A stretch of 64,000 bases of DNA from Drosophila miranda (GCF_003369915.1 NC_046677.1:7688001-7752000); one strand, 5' to 3'. Positions 1-10,513 are shown, counted from the first letter of the stretch. Notes: generated by a model from the letters alone, not told the origin. Translations and numbers: made by a program.

Positions 1-555
1 GTGTCCATCGATAGCCCGCTATGTGAGCGGGGATTTTTAAACTTATGTTGAAAATAGTCAAAAATTATTCTATTAGGTGTTTGTTTTTGAATGAAAGCTA
101 CATTTTTTGATTATTTTAAGCAATTGTTTTTGACAAAATCCAAAACAGGGTAAATCACAAACACAATTTACACAAAAAGGGAATTTCCCTAAATTTTTGT
201 TATCTATAATTGCTCTGACCAGTAAATTTTGCTTGCATATAAATACATATGTACATATGTATTCTCTTAATGCCCCTTCTTGTTTTCGTTTGGTTTCTAG
301 CTGTTTGTGAGCTGTGTTTTTTTTATTTGTGTTTTGTTACTTTGAACCGTGCTAAATGGAATAAAATCGTATAAACAAAGTCAAAACGTTTGATTTTCAA
401 CCCGTGTAAAAACAGAATTAGGTGTACACAAACGGTATTCTTTAAAATACATTCTTTTAATTTCATTCGATTCTTAATTTACAGTAACTTTCTTCTTAAT
501 TTAAAACCGAACTTGCCTAAAAAACCGCTGTTCTTGAGTGTATGGTGGTGGTCTA
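1..555. other. 3' flank of Hakai, no gene seen
   Basis: AT-rich, with no convincing coding frame. It lies downstream of the minus-strand Hakai stop codon and probably holds its 3' UTR. A minus-strand AATAAA (seen as TTTATT near 321-326 on the plus strand) could be the polyadenylation signal. The short plus-strand frame at 390-647 is a shadow of the Hakai 3' end. Confidence 0.5.
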
Positions 556-1982
556 TCATATCCTATATTGCGTTTGCTGCCAATTTCCGCTTGTGCTGCC
601 CGCTGCACTGGCCGTCTCGTAGGTGGCTTGAGTGGAGTTGTGGGTAGAAGCTGGAGCAACGCCGCCACTGGCTGCTCCCGGTGGCCCCGCACTGCCAAAG
701 GACGCCAGAATGCTGCTGTAGTATGATGCATCGGCCACGGACTCTGACTGATGGGACGGACCCTTTTTCAGCGACTGGTGCAGCGAGGCCTTGCCCTGGT
801 GGCAGTCCAGGGCGTTGGCATTGTTGATTCTGGCCAGGTTCGCCAGCGTGAGCGTTGAGTGCGCGTGGACGGAGTTTTGAGCGGCCGCAACGGCAGCGGC
901 AGAGCCAGGAGGTGGAATGGTGCCGACAGACATGGCTGGAAGGCGCGACAAAGAGCGAGCAACAGAGGAGGAGGAGGACGAGGCAGGTGACTCGGAGAGC
1001 TGCAAGGGGCAAGCGTTTTTAGACAAGACAGCTTAGTTTAGGAGCCATAGGTACCACTCGCCTTGCGCTGCTTATGCAAGCCGCTCAGGTCCGCCAGCTT
1101 TGGGTCAACAACAACAACGCCGCCGCCCGCTGCACCAAGAGCCGTTGGCGGTGGCGGCAGCTGGGGTGCCACATGTCTGTGATTGATGTGAGCCTGCAGG
1201 TCGCGCTGGGACAGATAAGTGCGTCGACAACCCGTGCTGCCGTACCGACTGCCGCCATGGGTACACATGAAGACGGTGCCCAGGCCGCTCTGCTCAACTC
1301 TCAGCACCTTGTCGCTGCATCGGGGACAGCTCTTGATGGGCTCGGCGCGGGCACACTTCAGGCAGAAGACGTGTTTGCATGGTATCATCCGGCCGTAGAC
1401 GAGTATGGGCTTGTCGCACTGATCGCAACAATGGATCATGGGATTCAGTACCTTCTCGCCGATGAGGCTGACTTTGTGGTTCCATTTCAGGCGCAACATC
1501 GGCTCCGGTGGCCCGCGCGACAATGTGGTAAAGGTGGGTGCCTCCAGCTGTGATATGTCCGATTCCATGTCAACTGTTGGGGCAAAGCAATGGTTTTTGG
1601 AGGTTCAAATAATCCTTTGGGATGGCTTCTTACTCGTTTTGGCCATTACAGGCAAGGCCACCTGCTGCTGAGGCGCCGGCGGCGTCATATCCGCATTTGT
1701 TGTGGCCTGTTGCTCCTCCAACACTGTGGCCACCTCCATTTCGTTGTCCTTGTCCAAATCCTGCATGTTGGCATCTTCCACATGGTCTGTGCTGGCGGGA
1801 CTGCCTTCGAGGACGGTTGTATGTGATGCCACGGATGCCGCAGCACCCGCTTCATAGGCGGCTGCAATCACGCTAGTGTCGTCAATCTTTTTGCCACGAC
1901 CACGTCCTCGCCCGCGACCCCTGCCACGAGCTCGAGTTCCACGGCCACGTCCACGACCGCGTTTCACTTCTTCGTTATCCAT
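556..1982 (-). CDS. Hakai: Hakai, RING/HYB E3 ubiquitin-ligase-like subunit of the m6A writer complex
   Basis: Three coding exons on the minus strand: 1982-1634, 1573-1062 and 999-556, giving about 434 residues. Exon 1 encodes an RG-repeat N-terminus (GRGRGRG) followed by an acidic, low-complexity stretch. Exon 2 holds the C3HC4 RING (about residues 165-202, with [14 protein letters not shown] and CPRC) and then the HYB zinc region ([17 protein letters not shown] to HINHRH, about 220-250). This RING-plus-HYB pair is diagnostic of Hakai/CBLL1. Family knowledge: fly Hakai stabilises the m6A methyltransferase accessory complex in the nucleus. Intron 1 (1574-1633) is canonical. Intron 2 (1000-1061) keeps the frame only with a GC donor (AAG|GCGAGT) and a TTGCAG acceptor. 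If it is not spliced, translation stops at 1038 and gives a form of about 294 residues. Exon 3 is Ser/Ala/Gln-rich. PCNA2 is the divergent neighbour. The gene identity is secure; exon 3 is likely. Confidence 0.93.
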
Positions 1983-2054
1983 TCGGTTACTTTAAATGCA
2001 GTTTATTTGGCAAATTTGCGTGTTTTTCTTTTGTTTTTTTGTTAGAGCTGGGAG

Positions 2055-2065
2055 CAGTGTGACCG
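2055..2065 (-). promoter_or_regulatory. Core-promoter Motif 1 (M1BP site) of Hakai
   Basis: On the minus strand the sequence reads CGGTCACACTG, a match to Drosophila core-promoter Motif 1 (YGGTCACACTR), bound by M1BP at housekeeping promoters. It lies 73 bp upstream of the Hakai start codon, where a 5' UTR of that length would place the transcription start. Confidence 0.75.
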
Positions 2066-2073
2066 ACCGTCAG

Positions 2074-2125
2074 AAATATACCGAAACATACCGTGTCATT
2101 TAAAAAATATACCGTAAATATACTG
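2074..2125 (-). promoter_or_regulatory. Array of Motif 6-like sites upstream of Hakai
   Basis: Four closely spaced minus-strand copies of the pattern GGTATRTTT or AGTATATTT occur at 2074-2083, 2084-2093, 2105-2114 and 2116-2125. They match core-promoter Motif 6 (KTYRGTATWTTT), which commonly pairs with Motif 1. The block is also homologous in sequence to the one upstream of Cks30A (see 11245-11437). Confidence 0.65.
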
Positions 2126-2155
2126 ACGAATTCAAGTTCTATATTACATATTCCT

Positions 2156-3050
2156 CGTTTTTGATCAGCATAGCACATTTAGCCATGCCCACATAATTTT
2201 ATACGATTCATGAATGATTTTTCTACTTAACTGGTTTTTTCTAAATACTTTCTTTTATTGCATTTTGCGTAAAAAAAGGTTTTAGCGAAAATGGTCAAAC
2301 AAAAAAAGGTTTTAGCGAAATGGGTCAAAACCAAAAAGCGAAAGAGGATAGTCGTTCATATTGTTCAATTTTTATATTCCCTTGAATAATTCTGGCTAAC
2401 TAAAACCCTTAGTTCTGCCCACATAATTTTAGGACATTGATGAATACATTTTCTACATAATTGGTTTATTTTTAATCCTTGCTTTTATGGCATTTTGACT
2501 AAAACAAACAAAAAAGTTTGACAAAAAAACAGTCGCAATGTTGCTGGTATTTGGAGACATGATGCGTATATAGGCCTTTGTACACCCTATTTCGTTAATT
2601 TTATATGAAGATCAAACGTTATTTATTGTGACCTTTTCTCAAATTGATATTCTTTAGACATTTTCAAGTACATTATTAGTATCTTGTGTATATTTATCTC
2701 GATCCTGATACCTACGGAGCCTGGGATGACAAACACTTTCTCAATTCTATAACATCCTTCCCTAGGGTATGGAAATTAATGTTGACGGGAATCATTGTTG
2801 TCAGCCGGTTATTCACCCATAAATACTCGTTTTTGATCTTCCGCCGAATATTCCCAGCTACATAGATCTTTCAGGTTTGCCCAGATAATTTTTTATGATT
2901 GATAAATCAATTTTGATCAGGATTAACTACTTTTAAGTACTTGCATGGTTTCTGTTTTGACAAAAACACGGTTTCAACAAAAATGTTCAATAGTCGCAGG
3001 TTGTGACGTCAATGTTGCTGGTATTTGCAGACTCATTTGTTGTCATCATT
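2156..3050 (+). repeat. Three diverged tandem copies of a dispersed repeat
   Basis: Three segments share the same ordered landmarks: TGCCCACATAATTTT, then ATGAAT, TTTTCTAC, TTTTGACTAAAA-like and GTTGCTGGTATTTG. They are at about 2156-2390, 2390-2575 and 2820-3045. The third runs into the PCNA2 promoter, and its GTTGCTGGTATTTGCAGAC is about 100 bp before the PCNA2 ATG. A fourth copy lies in reverse orientation at 5105-5310. No coding frame is present. I cannot assign it to a named family. Confidence 0.55.
2271..2330 (+). repeat. Two 30-bp tandem units
   Basis: A 30-bp unit (AAAAAAAGGTTTTAGCGAAA followed by ATGGTCAAAC) occurs twice head to tail at 2271-2300 and 2301-2330, with a one-base difference in the first 28 bases. 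It lies inside the first copy of the dispersed repeat. The near identity points to a recent local duplication. Confidence 0.85.
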
Positions 3051-3129
3051 TGCTGAACAGCTGTTCGTGTCTATTTGTTTATTTCCGATTGTGAAATTGA
3101 CAGAAAATATTTAAATTAATTTAAGTACG

Positions 3130-3954
3130 ATGCTGGAGGCACGGTTTGGAGAGACTCTGCTTCTGAAGAAGATCGTGGACGCCCTCAAAGAGATAATCTC
3201 GCAGAGCACCTTGGACTGCACCGAAACGGGCATAACGGTACAGTAACAATCCATTCCAACAAAGGATTTATACATTTTTGATTTCTCCAATTAGCTGCAG
3301 TCTATGGACAATTCTCACGTTTCACTGGTGGCCCTCAGCCTCCAGACAGAAGGCTTCGAGAAATACCGCTGCGATAGAAATGTCTCTCTTGGTTTGGATC
3401 TCAAATCCCTGGCCAAAGTCGTCAAGAGCGCCAGCGGCGATGACGCCGTCACCCTTACTGCGGCTGACAAAGCCGACAAGCTGCTCCTTAGTTTCGAGTC
3501 GGACAACAAAAGTCGCACAGCGGATTACGAGCTAAAGCTGCTGAATCTGGACCAGGATCATTTGGGCATTCCCGAAACGAACTACGCCTGCATCGTGCAG
3601 ATGCCATCCAGCGAGTTTGCTCGTATCTGCAGAGACATGAGCATGTTCAGCGAATCTGTGGTGATATCCTGCACCAAGCAGGGCATCAAGTTCTCGGCCA
3701 ACGGCGACATGGGTTCCGCCAACATTAAGCTCACCGATACGTCAAAGGGAGACATCACCATAGACGTGGATGAGCCCATTACCCAATCCTTTGCTGGACG
3801 CTACCTGAACACTTTCACACGAGCCACACCGCTGTCGAATCGGGTCAAGATTTGTCTAGCACCGGATGTTCCTCTGCTGGTGGAGTACCCTATTGAGGAT
3901 TATGGGTATATACGTTACTATCTGGCCCCAAAGGTGGATGAAGCGGACGCCTAA
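3130..3954 (+). CDS. PCNA2: PCNA2, sliding-clamp paralogue
   Basis: Two exons, 3130-3237 and 3295-3954, with a 57-nt intron (ACG|GTACAG to TTAG|CTGCAG), encode 255 residues. The protein starts MLEARF and aligns across its length with PCNA, including MDNSHVSLV near the N-terminus, the interdomain connecting loop (LDQDHLGIPET, about 121-131) that binds PIP-box partners, and the C-terminal YYLAPKV. Lys164, the ubiquitin/SUMO site of canonical PCNA, falls at position 164 here (SCTKQGIKF). The protein is six residues shorter than the usual 261; the gap lies after IKLTDTS (about 180-190), in the loop where canonical PCNA has an acidic DKEEE-type stretch. Family knowledge: PCNA forms a ring trimer that tethers polymerases. 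The position beside Hakai, the LKSLAKVVK variant and MLEAR support PCNA2 over mus209. Confidence 0.92.
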
Positions 3955-4018
3955 AATGTTAAAGAAAACATGATGTGCAATATTTTCACCAAATTCGAAA
4001 TATTCATCTTACTTTTTT
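3955..4018 (+). other. Short 3' flank of PCNA2
   Basis: AT-rich 3' sequence between the PCNA2 stop codon and the DINE-1 insertion. No perfect AATAAA is seen before the element, so the transcript may end within or just before the repeat. Confidence 0.4.
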
Positions 4019-4790
4019 TATACCCGATACTCAAAATGAGTATAGGGGTATATTAGATTTGTGTTGAAAGTGGATGTGTGTAACGTCCAGAAGGAAGCGT
4101 TTCCAATCTCATAATGTATATATATTCTTGATCAGCATCAATAGCCGAGTCGATTGAGCCCTATCTGTCTGTCCGTCTGTCCGTACCTATCAGCGCCTAG
4201 GGCTCAAAGACTACAAGAGCTAGAGCAACGAAATTTTGTATTCAGACTTCTATGATATGTCACTGTTACAAGTATATTTTAAAACTTCGCCCCGCCCCCA
4301 CAAAGGGCGAAAATCTGTGGCATCCACAATTTCAAAGATACGAGAAAACAGAAAACGCAAAATCTTAGAGAATGACTATATCTTCTAAAATGCAGAACCA
4401 GATCTAAACCAGATCGTATAATTATTATAGTCAGAATGATGAAAACAATTTCGTTCTTTCTCGCTCTGTCTTTATCTGACACACGCGTTTCATTGTCGGC
4501 TTTGCCTATTGCAAAAAGTGAGCGCCTAGATCTGAGAGACTATAAGAGCTAGAGCAACAAAATTTGGTATCCACACTCCTGTGATATCGAACCTGCACAA
4601 GTATATTTCAAAATTTCACCCCTCCCCTTTCCGACCCGCAAAGGACAAAAATGTTCGGCATCCACAGATCTCAGAGCCTATTGAGGCTAGAGCAGCAAAA
4701 TTTGGTATCCACACTCCTGTTAGATCTCACTGTTACATGTGTATTTTAAAATGTAGAGTTGCGGTCACAGCAGCAACTCACAATCAGCTT
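4019..4790 (+). mobile_element. DINE-1/INE-1 family element (obscura-group SGM/ISY-like), internally deleted
   Basis: It begins with TATACCCGATACTCAAAATG and carries the hallmark DINE-1 body: a CCAGAAGGAAGCGTTTCC block, CTTGATCAGCATCAATAG, CCGAGTCGATTGAGCC, the short GTCTGTCCGTCTGTCC array, then two related sub-blocks with GAGACTATAAGAGCTAGAGC. It ends near TAGAGTTGCGGTCACAGCAG, where GAGTTGC/GCAACTC can form a hairpin. DINE-1 elements are non-autonomous Helitron-related repeats. Compared with the fuller copy at 23711-24795 it lacks the part just before the terminal hairpin. It inserted directly after PCNA2. Confidence 0.85.
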
Positions 4791-5104
4791 ACAATATTTA
4801 CAAGATTTACAACAAACAATTGTTTTTATATTAATTAATAAATGTTAATTAAATTATTTAAAATTTAAAATAAATTTAAGAGGCACCATGGGAATATTAT
4901 ATAATTAAAATGTTTGTCAGATATACAGAAAATGGTTTAAAGTAATCTCAACAAAACAGTGCAATATCGCTGTATATACAGAAAATAGATTAAATGCATG
5001 CATGTCATTCTGTGAAAAAGATATTATTAATTACGTTTTACAGCTTGTAAACAGTATTTTAAAATTAAATTAACGAAAAAGGGTGAACATACATACATAT
5101 ATGC

Positions 5105-5310
5105 CCATACAAGATTGACAAGCAACAAGTCTTCCAATACCAGCAACATATATTTTATTTTTCGACCTTTTTTGTTGAAACCTTATTTTGGAAAAAATTC
5201 AATCAAAAGGAGTACTAAAAAAGAGCCCATACTGTAGAAAATTGATTCATTAATGGGATACAGTTATGTGGGCAGGGCTGTGGGTCTTAGTTTGCTAGTA
5301 GCCGAATATT
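5105..5310 (-). repeat. Reverse-orientation copy of the Hakai/PCNA2 intergenic repeat
   Basis: The minus strand reads in order TGCCCACATAA, an ATGAAT/TTTTCTAC block, GGTTTCAACAAAAAAGGTC and ATGTTGCTGGTATTGG. These are the landmarks of the plus-strand copies at 2156-3050. The flanking 4791-5104 and 5311-5454 are AT-rich with nothing recognisable. Confidence 0.5.
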
Positions 5311-5454
5311 AAATTTTGGGACTATGATTTCCAATCATGGAAAACAATTACCCATTGTTGACCAGAGTATATTAAAATACTCTCCACGAAAATGATGAAT
5401 GAAAAATATTAGGTGAAATGATAATAAGATAAGAATACGATGGACCTACAGGAG

Positions 5455-5620
5455 TATTTATTATTATTATGTGTATTATTTTCGGCGGCTTAACTCAAGT
5501 TGTTAACCATTTTAAATAAAGGGGGCTTAAGTGGGTTAAGTTATTATTTTTATATTGAAAATGAGACGGTATATTTTGGTATATTTCTTGGGGTCAGACG
5601 AAAAATTGGGTCTTAATTTT
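5455..5620 (+). promoter_or_regulatory. Motif 6 promoter block upstream of the helicase two-cistron unit
   Basis: It contains TTGAAAATGAGACGGTATAT followed by TTGGTATATTTCTTGGGGTC. The first run matches the block upstream of Cks30A at 11361-11380 base for base. The preceding segment (TTCGGCGGCTTAACTCAAGTTG, then GGGGGCTTAAGTGG, 5481-5535) is clearly related to 10990-11052. Two Motif 6-like cores (CGGTATATTTTGG and GGTATATTTC) are present; a clear Motif 1 is not. It lies about 180 bp before the first inferred 5' UTR splice donor of the downstream gene, as expected for a core promoter. Confidence 0.55.
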
Positions 5621-5751
5621 GTGCCGAATTTCAAGTTTTCTGTGCCTCCTTCGTTCGTCGTTTTGTCATTTACCATTTTCTTTTTCCGCCAAAACTTCGC
5701 CGGTTTGTATTGGATCCTTCTGGGTCTGTTCGGTTTCTTCCGTAAAGACGA

Positions 5752-6050
5752 GTTTCGAGTGCTTTTTGCTTTTCTTCGCATTGCGGCGGCAAGCAGTTGG
5801 TAAGTGTTTGTTTGTGGTGGCTCGAATTTCGCGCGGGTAATTGTAATTTCGAAACTTTACAGCTTGATTTTATACTTTTTTGTCACAACCTCGCAGTGTT
5901 GTTCTTTGGGAATATTCTAGATTGAGATTCTGGGTTTCGAGTGATTTTGCTTTTCGTGCACATTCCGTTGCCGACACTTTGTAAGTGCTTATATATTTTG
6001 GGGCCGGCTCAAATTTCGCGCGGCTTATGTTTTCTTATCTTTACAGCTTT
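5752..6050 (+). repeat. Tandemly duplicated 5' UTR exon plus intron
   Basis: Segments 5752-5865 and 5934-6047 are paralogous. Each starts GTTTCGAGTG, runs through TTTTGCTTTTC, a splice-donor-like GTAAGTG or TAAGTGC, a GGCTC(G/A)AATTTCGCGCG block and a TTTACAGCTT acceptor. Both therefore look like a short non-coding exon followed by a small intron, upstream of the start codon at 6058. They could serve as alternative or successive 5' UTR exons. Confidence 0.6.
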
Positions 6051-6057
6051 GCAGACG

Positions 6058-6680
6058 ATGTCCAACGAGGCGACCGGCATTACCATCAAAGAAGAGGCAT
6101 CATCGAGCGGCAGTGCACAAACTCCCACAGACGCGAGCAGCGGAGCAGAGGTTTGTTGTTGTTGTAGTTGTGTGTTTGCTTTTGGCATTCCGTTACGTTG
6201 TTGCTGTTTCTCAGCGTAAGAAAGAGAGAGAGGTAAAAACGAACGGTAAAAGAAATAAGTACAGGGTGGCGCATTTCCAGATCAGAGTCGCCATGCATGC
6301 ACATGGCGACTAGAAAGTAGAGGGAAAAACCGAAAGGGGAAAAAGAGAGAATCTTAACAAATAAACATTAAAATACGAAAGTATGCGAGATCGAAGCTTT
6401 AGAAACGAAAAAGTTACCCTCTGCTTATATTAGAAATGGTCCAAAATGTTTATTCCCTGAACATTTTTTTGTAATTCTTTTTGTTTGTTTCGTATTCTAG
6501 ACAAAGAAACCGGAGAATCAGTCGGAAAAGGCAGAGTCTCAGCTTGCGGGCGGAAGCGGGTCGCAAGCAGAGTCCAGCGACAACCATTTGCAGCGTCTGC
6601 AAAGTTTGCGCAAGGAATTAAGCTACATCAGCGAAACGGATTGGATGTACGAAAGCCTGGAAAAGAAGCCGCAACAGTAG
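6058..6680 (+). CDS. Small conserved-looking protein of unknown function, first cistron upstream of the helicase
   Basis: Two exons, 6058-6150 and 6501-6680, joined in phase 0 (GAG|GTTTGT to ATTCTAG|ACAAAG), encode 90 residues. The N-terminal two thirds are Ser/Glu/Gln-rich and probably disordered. The C-terminus (LQRLQSLRKELSYISETDWM, then YESLEKKPQQ) looks like a short amphipathic helix ending in a conserved-type ETDWMYE motif. I do not recognise the family. The start has a fair context (ACGATGT) just after the duplicated 5' UTR segment. The stop at 6678-6680 is only 23 nt before the helicase ATG, in the same exon, so the two frames must share transcripts. This suggests a dicistronic mRNA or alternative splicing that skips this frame. 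Confidence 0.6.
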
Positions 6681-6703
6681 AAGACCAACGAAAAAAATCC
6701 AAT

Positions 6704-9700
6704 ATGATTGGATTTCTGCGATATTGGTGGAATAGGGAGGAGCGCGAGCGTGAGCGGAACATGGAGGTGTTTGAGCGAACTAACAATTTTTTGGATCTCC
6801 AGTTGCTCAGAGAGCAGCGGCAAAAAGAGTCTTCGTCCATGCACAACATTATCAAAAGCAATCTTGACATAGACAACAGCGAGGGGAAAGAGCCTGACGA
6901 TAAGTTCTGTTCAAGCCGTCTGGGCGTCATCACCTCTCTGAGCAAGAACGGTGGTGTCATCGATAAGTACATCATCTTCGACGGCCAGGCTTCCGACCAT
7001 ATATATCATCAGCTTGTTGTGGGCTCAGTGGTCGAGTATTTGGGGTACAAGAAGGGGAAAGAGGACTCCCTTAAAGTGGTCAAGATACTCAAGGTTATTG
7101 AGCAGAACTGGGGAGAAGAGATCACAGATTCAACGGTATGACTCGAGCGATCCAAACAAGAAATATGTTATCCGAAGTCCCATTCCCTTTCAGATAAGGC
7201 AGGCGATGGAGGACTTAAAGCTTGAAGACTCTACCTACTTCAAAACGCAGGAGCGTACTATCCTCGGCATCGTCATCGGGCGCCAGAAATCCACCATCGA
7301 ACTGGAAACCAGCGCGGGACATCAAATGTTTGACCTGGAGAACGTTGAGATGACATTTGTACCAAAGATGGGCGACATGGTGACACTCGAGTGCGCTGTC
7401 CAGCTGGACGATGGCTATGTGGACAAGCAAGGGGAAATTCTCCAGTTGCTGAAGTTGTTCCCAACACGCATTCTCTCAAACGAAAAACGCAAGGTGGAGC
7501 GCTGTTTCCCCGAGTTCGCTGTTCTTGACAACAATGCCTATTTGCTGCGGGAGAATTTCCCCTCTGGTACAGATCTTTACATGGGCGATTACGTCCTGGT
7601 GGATCTCATCGAATGTAATTACGTAAGTTGAATATGATGGGATAAATAGAAACACAAAATAAGAATTTTTGCAATAATCGTTACTCCTTCAGTCAAAATT
7701 CACGCTTCGCGCCATCAAAGCGACCCCGCAGGAGAGTAGCTTTCTGAGCATCAAGAAAGAGAAGACCTATTGCGACGATCGGGCTGTCATCATCACTGGC
7801 GCAACCCGCTTCATAACCACTGAACTGTGGGAGACACGAAAGGTCACCGTCAAGGTACAAAACAATACGAATCGCAAGTTGCAGCTCCTGAAAGTCCAGC
7901 TAGACCATGGCCACAAGTCACAGATGAGTGTGATCGAGCCAATTGGCAAAACCAGTATTGCTGTTGACGGCAGCCTTTTGGTGATTCTTGAGGTGGAGGC
8001 CCGCTGCATCGGCGAATGGGCGGAGAAATATACCCTGCACTTTAATAATTTTAAGGTGGTGCGCTCTTTCAAGATCATTGCCTGCGACACACAAAAGCAG
8101 GCCGACGAAGCAGAGCTTCGTCTGGTTGCCGCCGAAAGTTTTGTGGCCTCTGGCAGATCGGAGAAGCAGCGCAACCGTAGCTATGCCAGACAAGTGTGGA
8201 ACAAAACATTGGATGTGGTTAGCGGTGGAAGCATATCTGTCGGACGACGATTTATGGTAGTCCGCATTGCCGGCTTCGAAGTTCCAGAGAGTCTGCGCAA
8301 TGCCTACCTGAAAGACTGCCGGGCAACGGAAATGGTCGATGAATTGGAAAGATTGTATCCGTGCTCGACAGAGTCCCTGTGCATGGCCAACTATGTGCAG
8401 CGCTTCCGTTTCTTCTTGCATTTAGAGGAAATTGAATTGTTCGTAAGCATTCGAAACTTTGACAGAGACAGGGCCCACATGGAACGGGACGGGGAGTATC
8501 TCTCCCTCACAATCGAGAATCTCGCCGAGCGTCGGCCCTCGTTGGTCATAGGCGATAGTGTCTATGCCACCGATCCCTGGAAGGACGATAAAAAAACCTA
8601 CTCTGGCATCATACACAAGGTACTCTACGATCGAGTGTTGCTGAAGTTCGATTCCAACTTCCAGGCGAGTTACAATGGCCAGGACTACCGTCTGGAGTTC
8701 TATTTCTCCCGATTTTGCCTTAGAAAGCAACACCATGCCATCAATCAAGTGGTCACCACCATGGGCGAGCAGTTCCTCTTTCCCAGCAAGGTGGTCAAGC
8801 GCGATCATCCGCAATTGCAGGTGCACCTCGCTAATGAAGAGGATATGTATCTGTTCGACACGAAGCTGGAGTGGTACAACAAATCCCTGAACTGCATTCA
8901 GAAGCGAGCCGTCTTTAATATCCTGCGGGGCGAGGCCACGAACCTGCCATACGTGATCTTCGGTCCGCCCGGAACCGGCAAGACCGTCACCCTGGTGGAG
9001 GCGGTGCTGCAGACAATACGAAACCTACCTAGTTGCCGCATCTTGGTGGCCACACCCTCGAACAGTGCTGCGGATCTCATTACCAAGCGTATCATTGCCA
9101 GCAAAGCACTTGTCGCTGGCGATTTCATTCGAATCGTATCGCAAAATGTGATTGAGAAGGAACTCATTCCACCAGAGCTGATGCCCTACTGCGCGACCTT
9201 GGACATATGCGCCGATGGAACCGCTGAGAACACCGTAAGTGCATTTCAGTCCATTTCGTTCTTCTATCGCCATCTGCAACTCTGAGTCTCCCCTCCCGTT
9301 TAGATGCTGGTCACCGCTTCGGGTCTGAAGCTGCGCTGCCAGTGGAAGTTTATGGGTACCCATCGCTTGAGCATCGGCACCTGTGCCACTCTGGGAAGCT
9401 TTATGCAGATGTCATTTCCGGGCGGACACTTCACCCACCTGTTTGTGGATGAGGCCGGCCAGACGACCGAGCCGGAAACGTTGATGCCCGCGGCTCTGCT
9501 ATCCAAGGATCGGGGTCGGGTCATCCTGGCCGGTGATCCGCATCAGTTGCAGCCTATAATAAACAGCAGATATGGAGTTGACTGTGGTTTCAGCATCTCA
9601 ATGCTGGAGCGCCTGCTGAACACTCAGCCGTATGCCAAGGACCTGGTCGGGTACCCAGACAGCTCTGGATATAATCCCCTTGTGCTAACAAAGCTTTTGC

Positions 9701-10509
9701 ACAATTATCGGGCCCTGCCCTCGGTTATGGCCACATATAGTAAGCTATTCTATGACGATGAATTGATACCAACGGTATCCGAGGAGGATTCCCGAGAAGT
9801 CACCTTGTTGGCCAAAGTGCAGCCCTTACTGGGTACGGGAATGCCTCGTAACCACGGTGTCTGCTTCGTTGGGATTAAGGGGCTGAATCTGCAGGACAAC
9901 GACTCGCCCTCGTGGTACAATCCGCTCGAAGCCAGGGAACTCTATCTGATGGTCTTATCGCTGTATCGTTCCGGAGTGACTCCCGATCAAATTGGCATTC
10001 TGACGCCCTATGCGAAGCAAGTGAAGACGCTAAGGGGCCTGTTCATGGTCACAGATATTGTCATGCCAAAGGTTGGCTCCACTGAAGAGTTTCAAGGACA
10101 GGTGAGCATATATGAAGTCTTACGCAATCTGTATAGTATGTAATGTATATATATCTTGATCCTTATTACCCAGGAGCGCGACATAATGCTGATTTCCACT
10201 GTGCGCTCATCTGAGACGCTTCTCTGCAAAGACGCCGCCCTGGCCCTTGGATTTGTGCGTAGTCGTAGGCGCATGAATGTCGCCATATCGCGCGCCCGCG
10301 CTTTGTTGGTCATATACGGTAATCCCTATCTCCTCAGCGTCGACGACAATTGGCGTCATCTCATGACATTCTGCGCGAACAACAATGCCTACTTTGGCTG
10401 TGAATTACCCAATTCTTTTCTGCCAGATGATAACGATAATGAAGATGCCGCCTCCGACAACTACGAAGATTGCGAGAATTACGAGAAAACACTTGACTTC
10501 TGGGACTAG
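6704..10509 (+). CDS. Armitage/MOV10L1-like SF1 RNA helicase
   Basis: Five coding exons, 6704-7135, 7194-7622, 7693-9234, 9304-10101 and 10174-10509, all joined in phase 0, give 1178 residues, about the size of Armitage. Superfamily 1 (Upf1-like) motifs are intact: Walker A GPPGTGKT (711-718), Q/Ia-type VATPSNSAAD, Walker B VDEAGQ (849-854), GDPHQLQP (878-885), NYRALPS, GSTEEFQGQ|ERD across the last intron, and motif VI SRRRMNVAISRARA (1097-1110). The N-terminus MIGFLRYWWN is hydrophobic, then Arg/Glu-rich. Family knowledge: Armitage is a cytoplasmic/mitochondrial-surface helicase needed for piRNA processing and RNAi. D. melanogaster armi is on 3L, so this copy on a Muller B segment may be a paralogue or a relocated gene; hence no symbol. 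The upstream 90-residue frame is in the same exon as the ATG. Confidence 0.88.
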
Positions 10510-10513
10510 AGTT

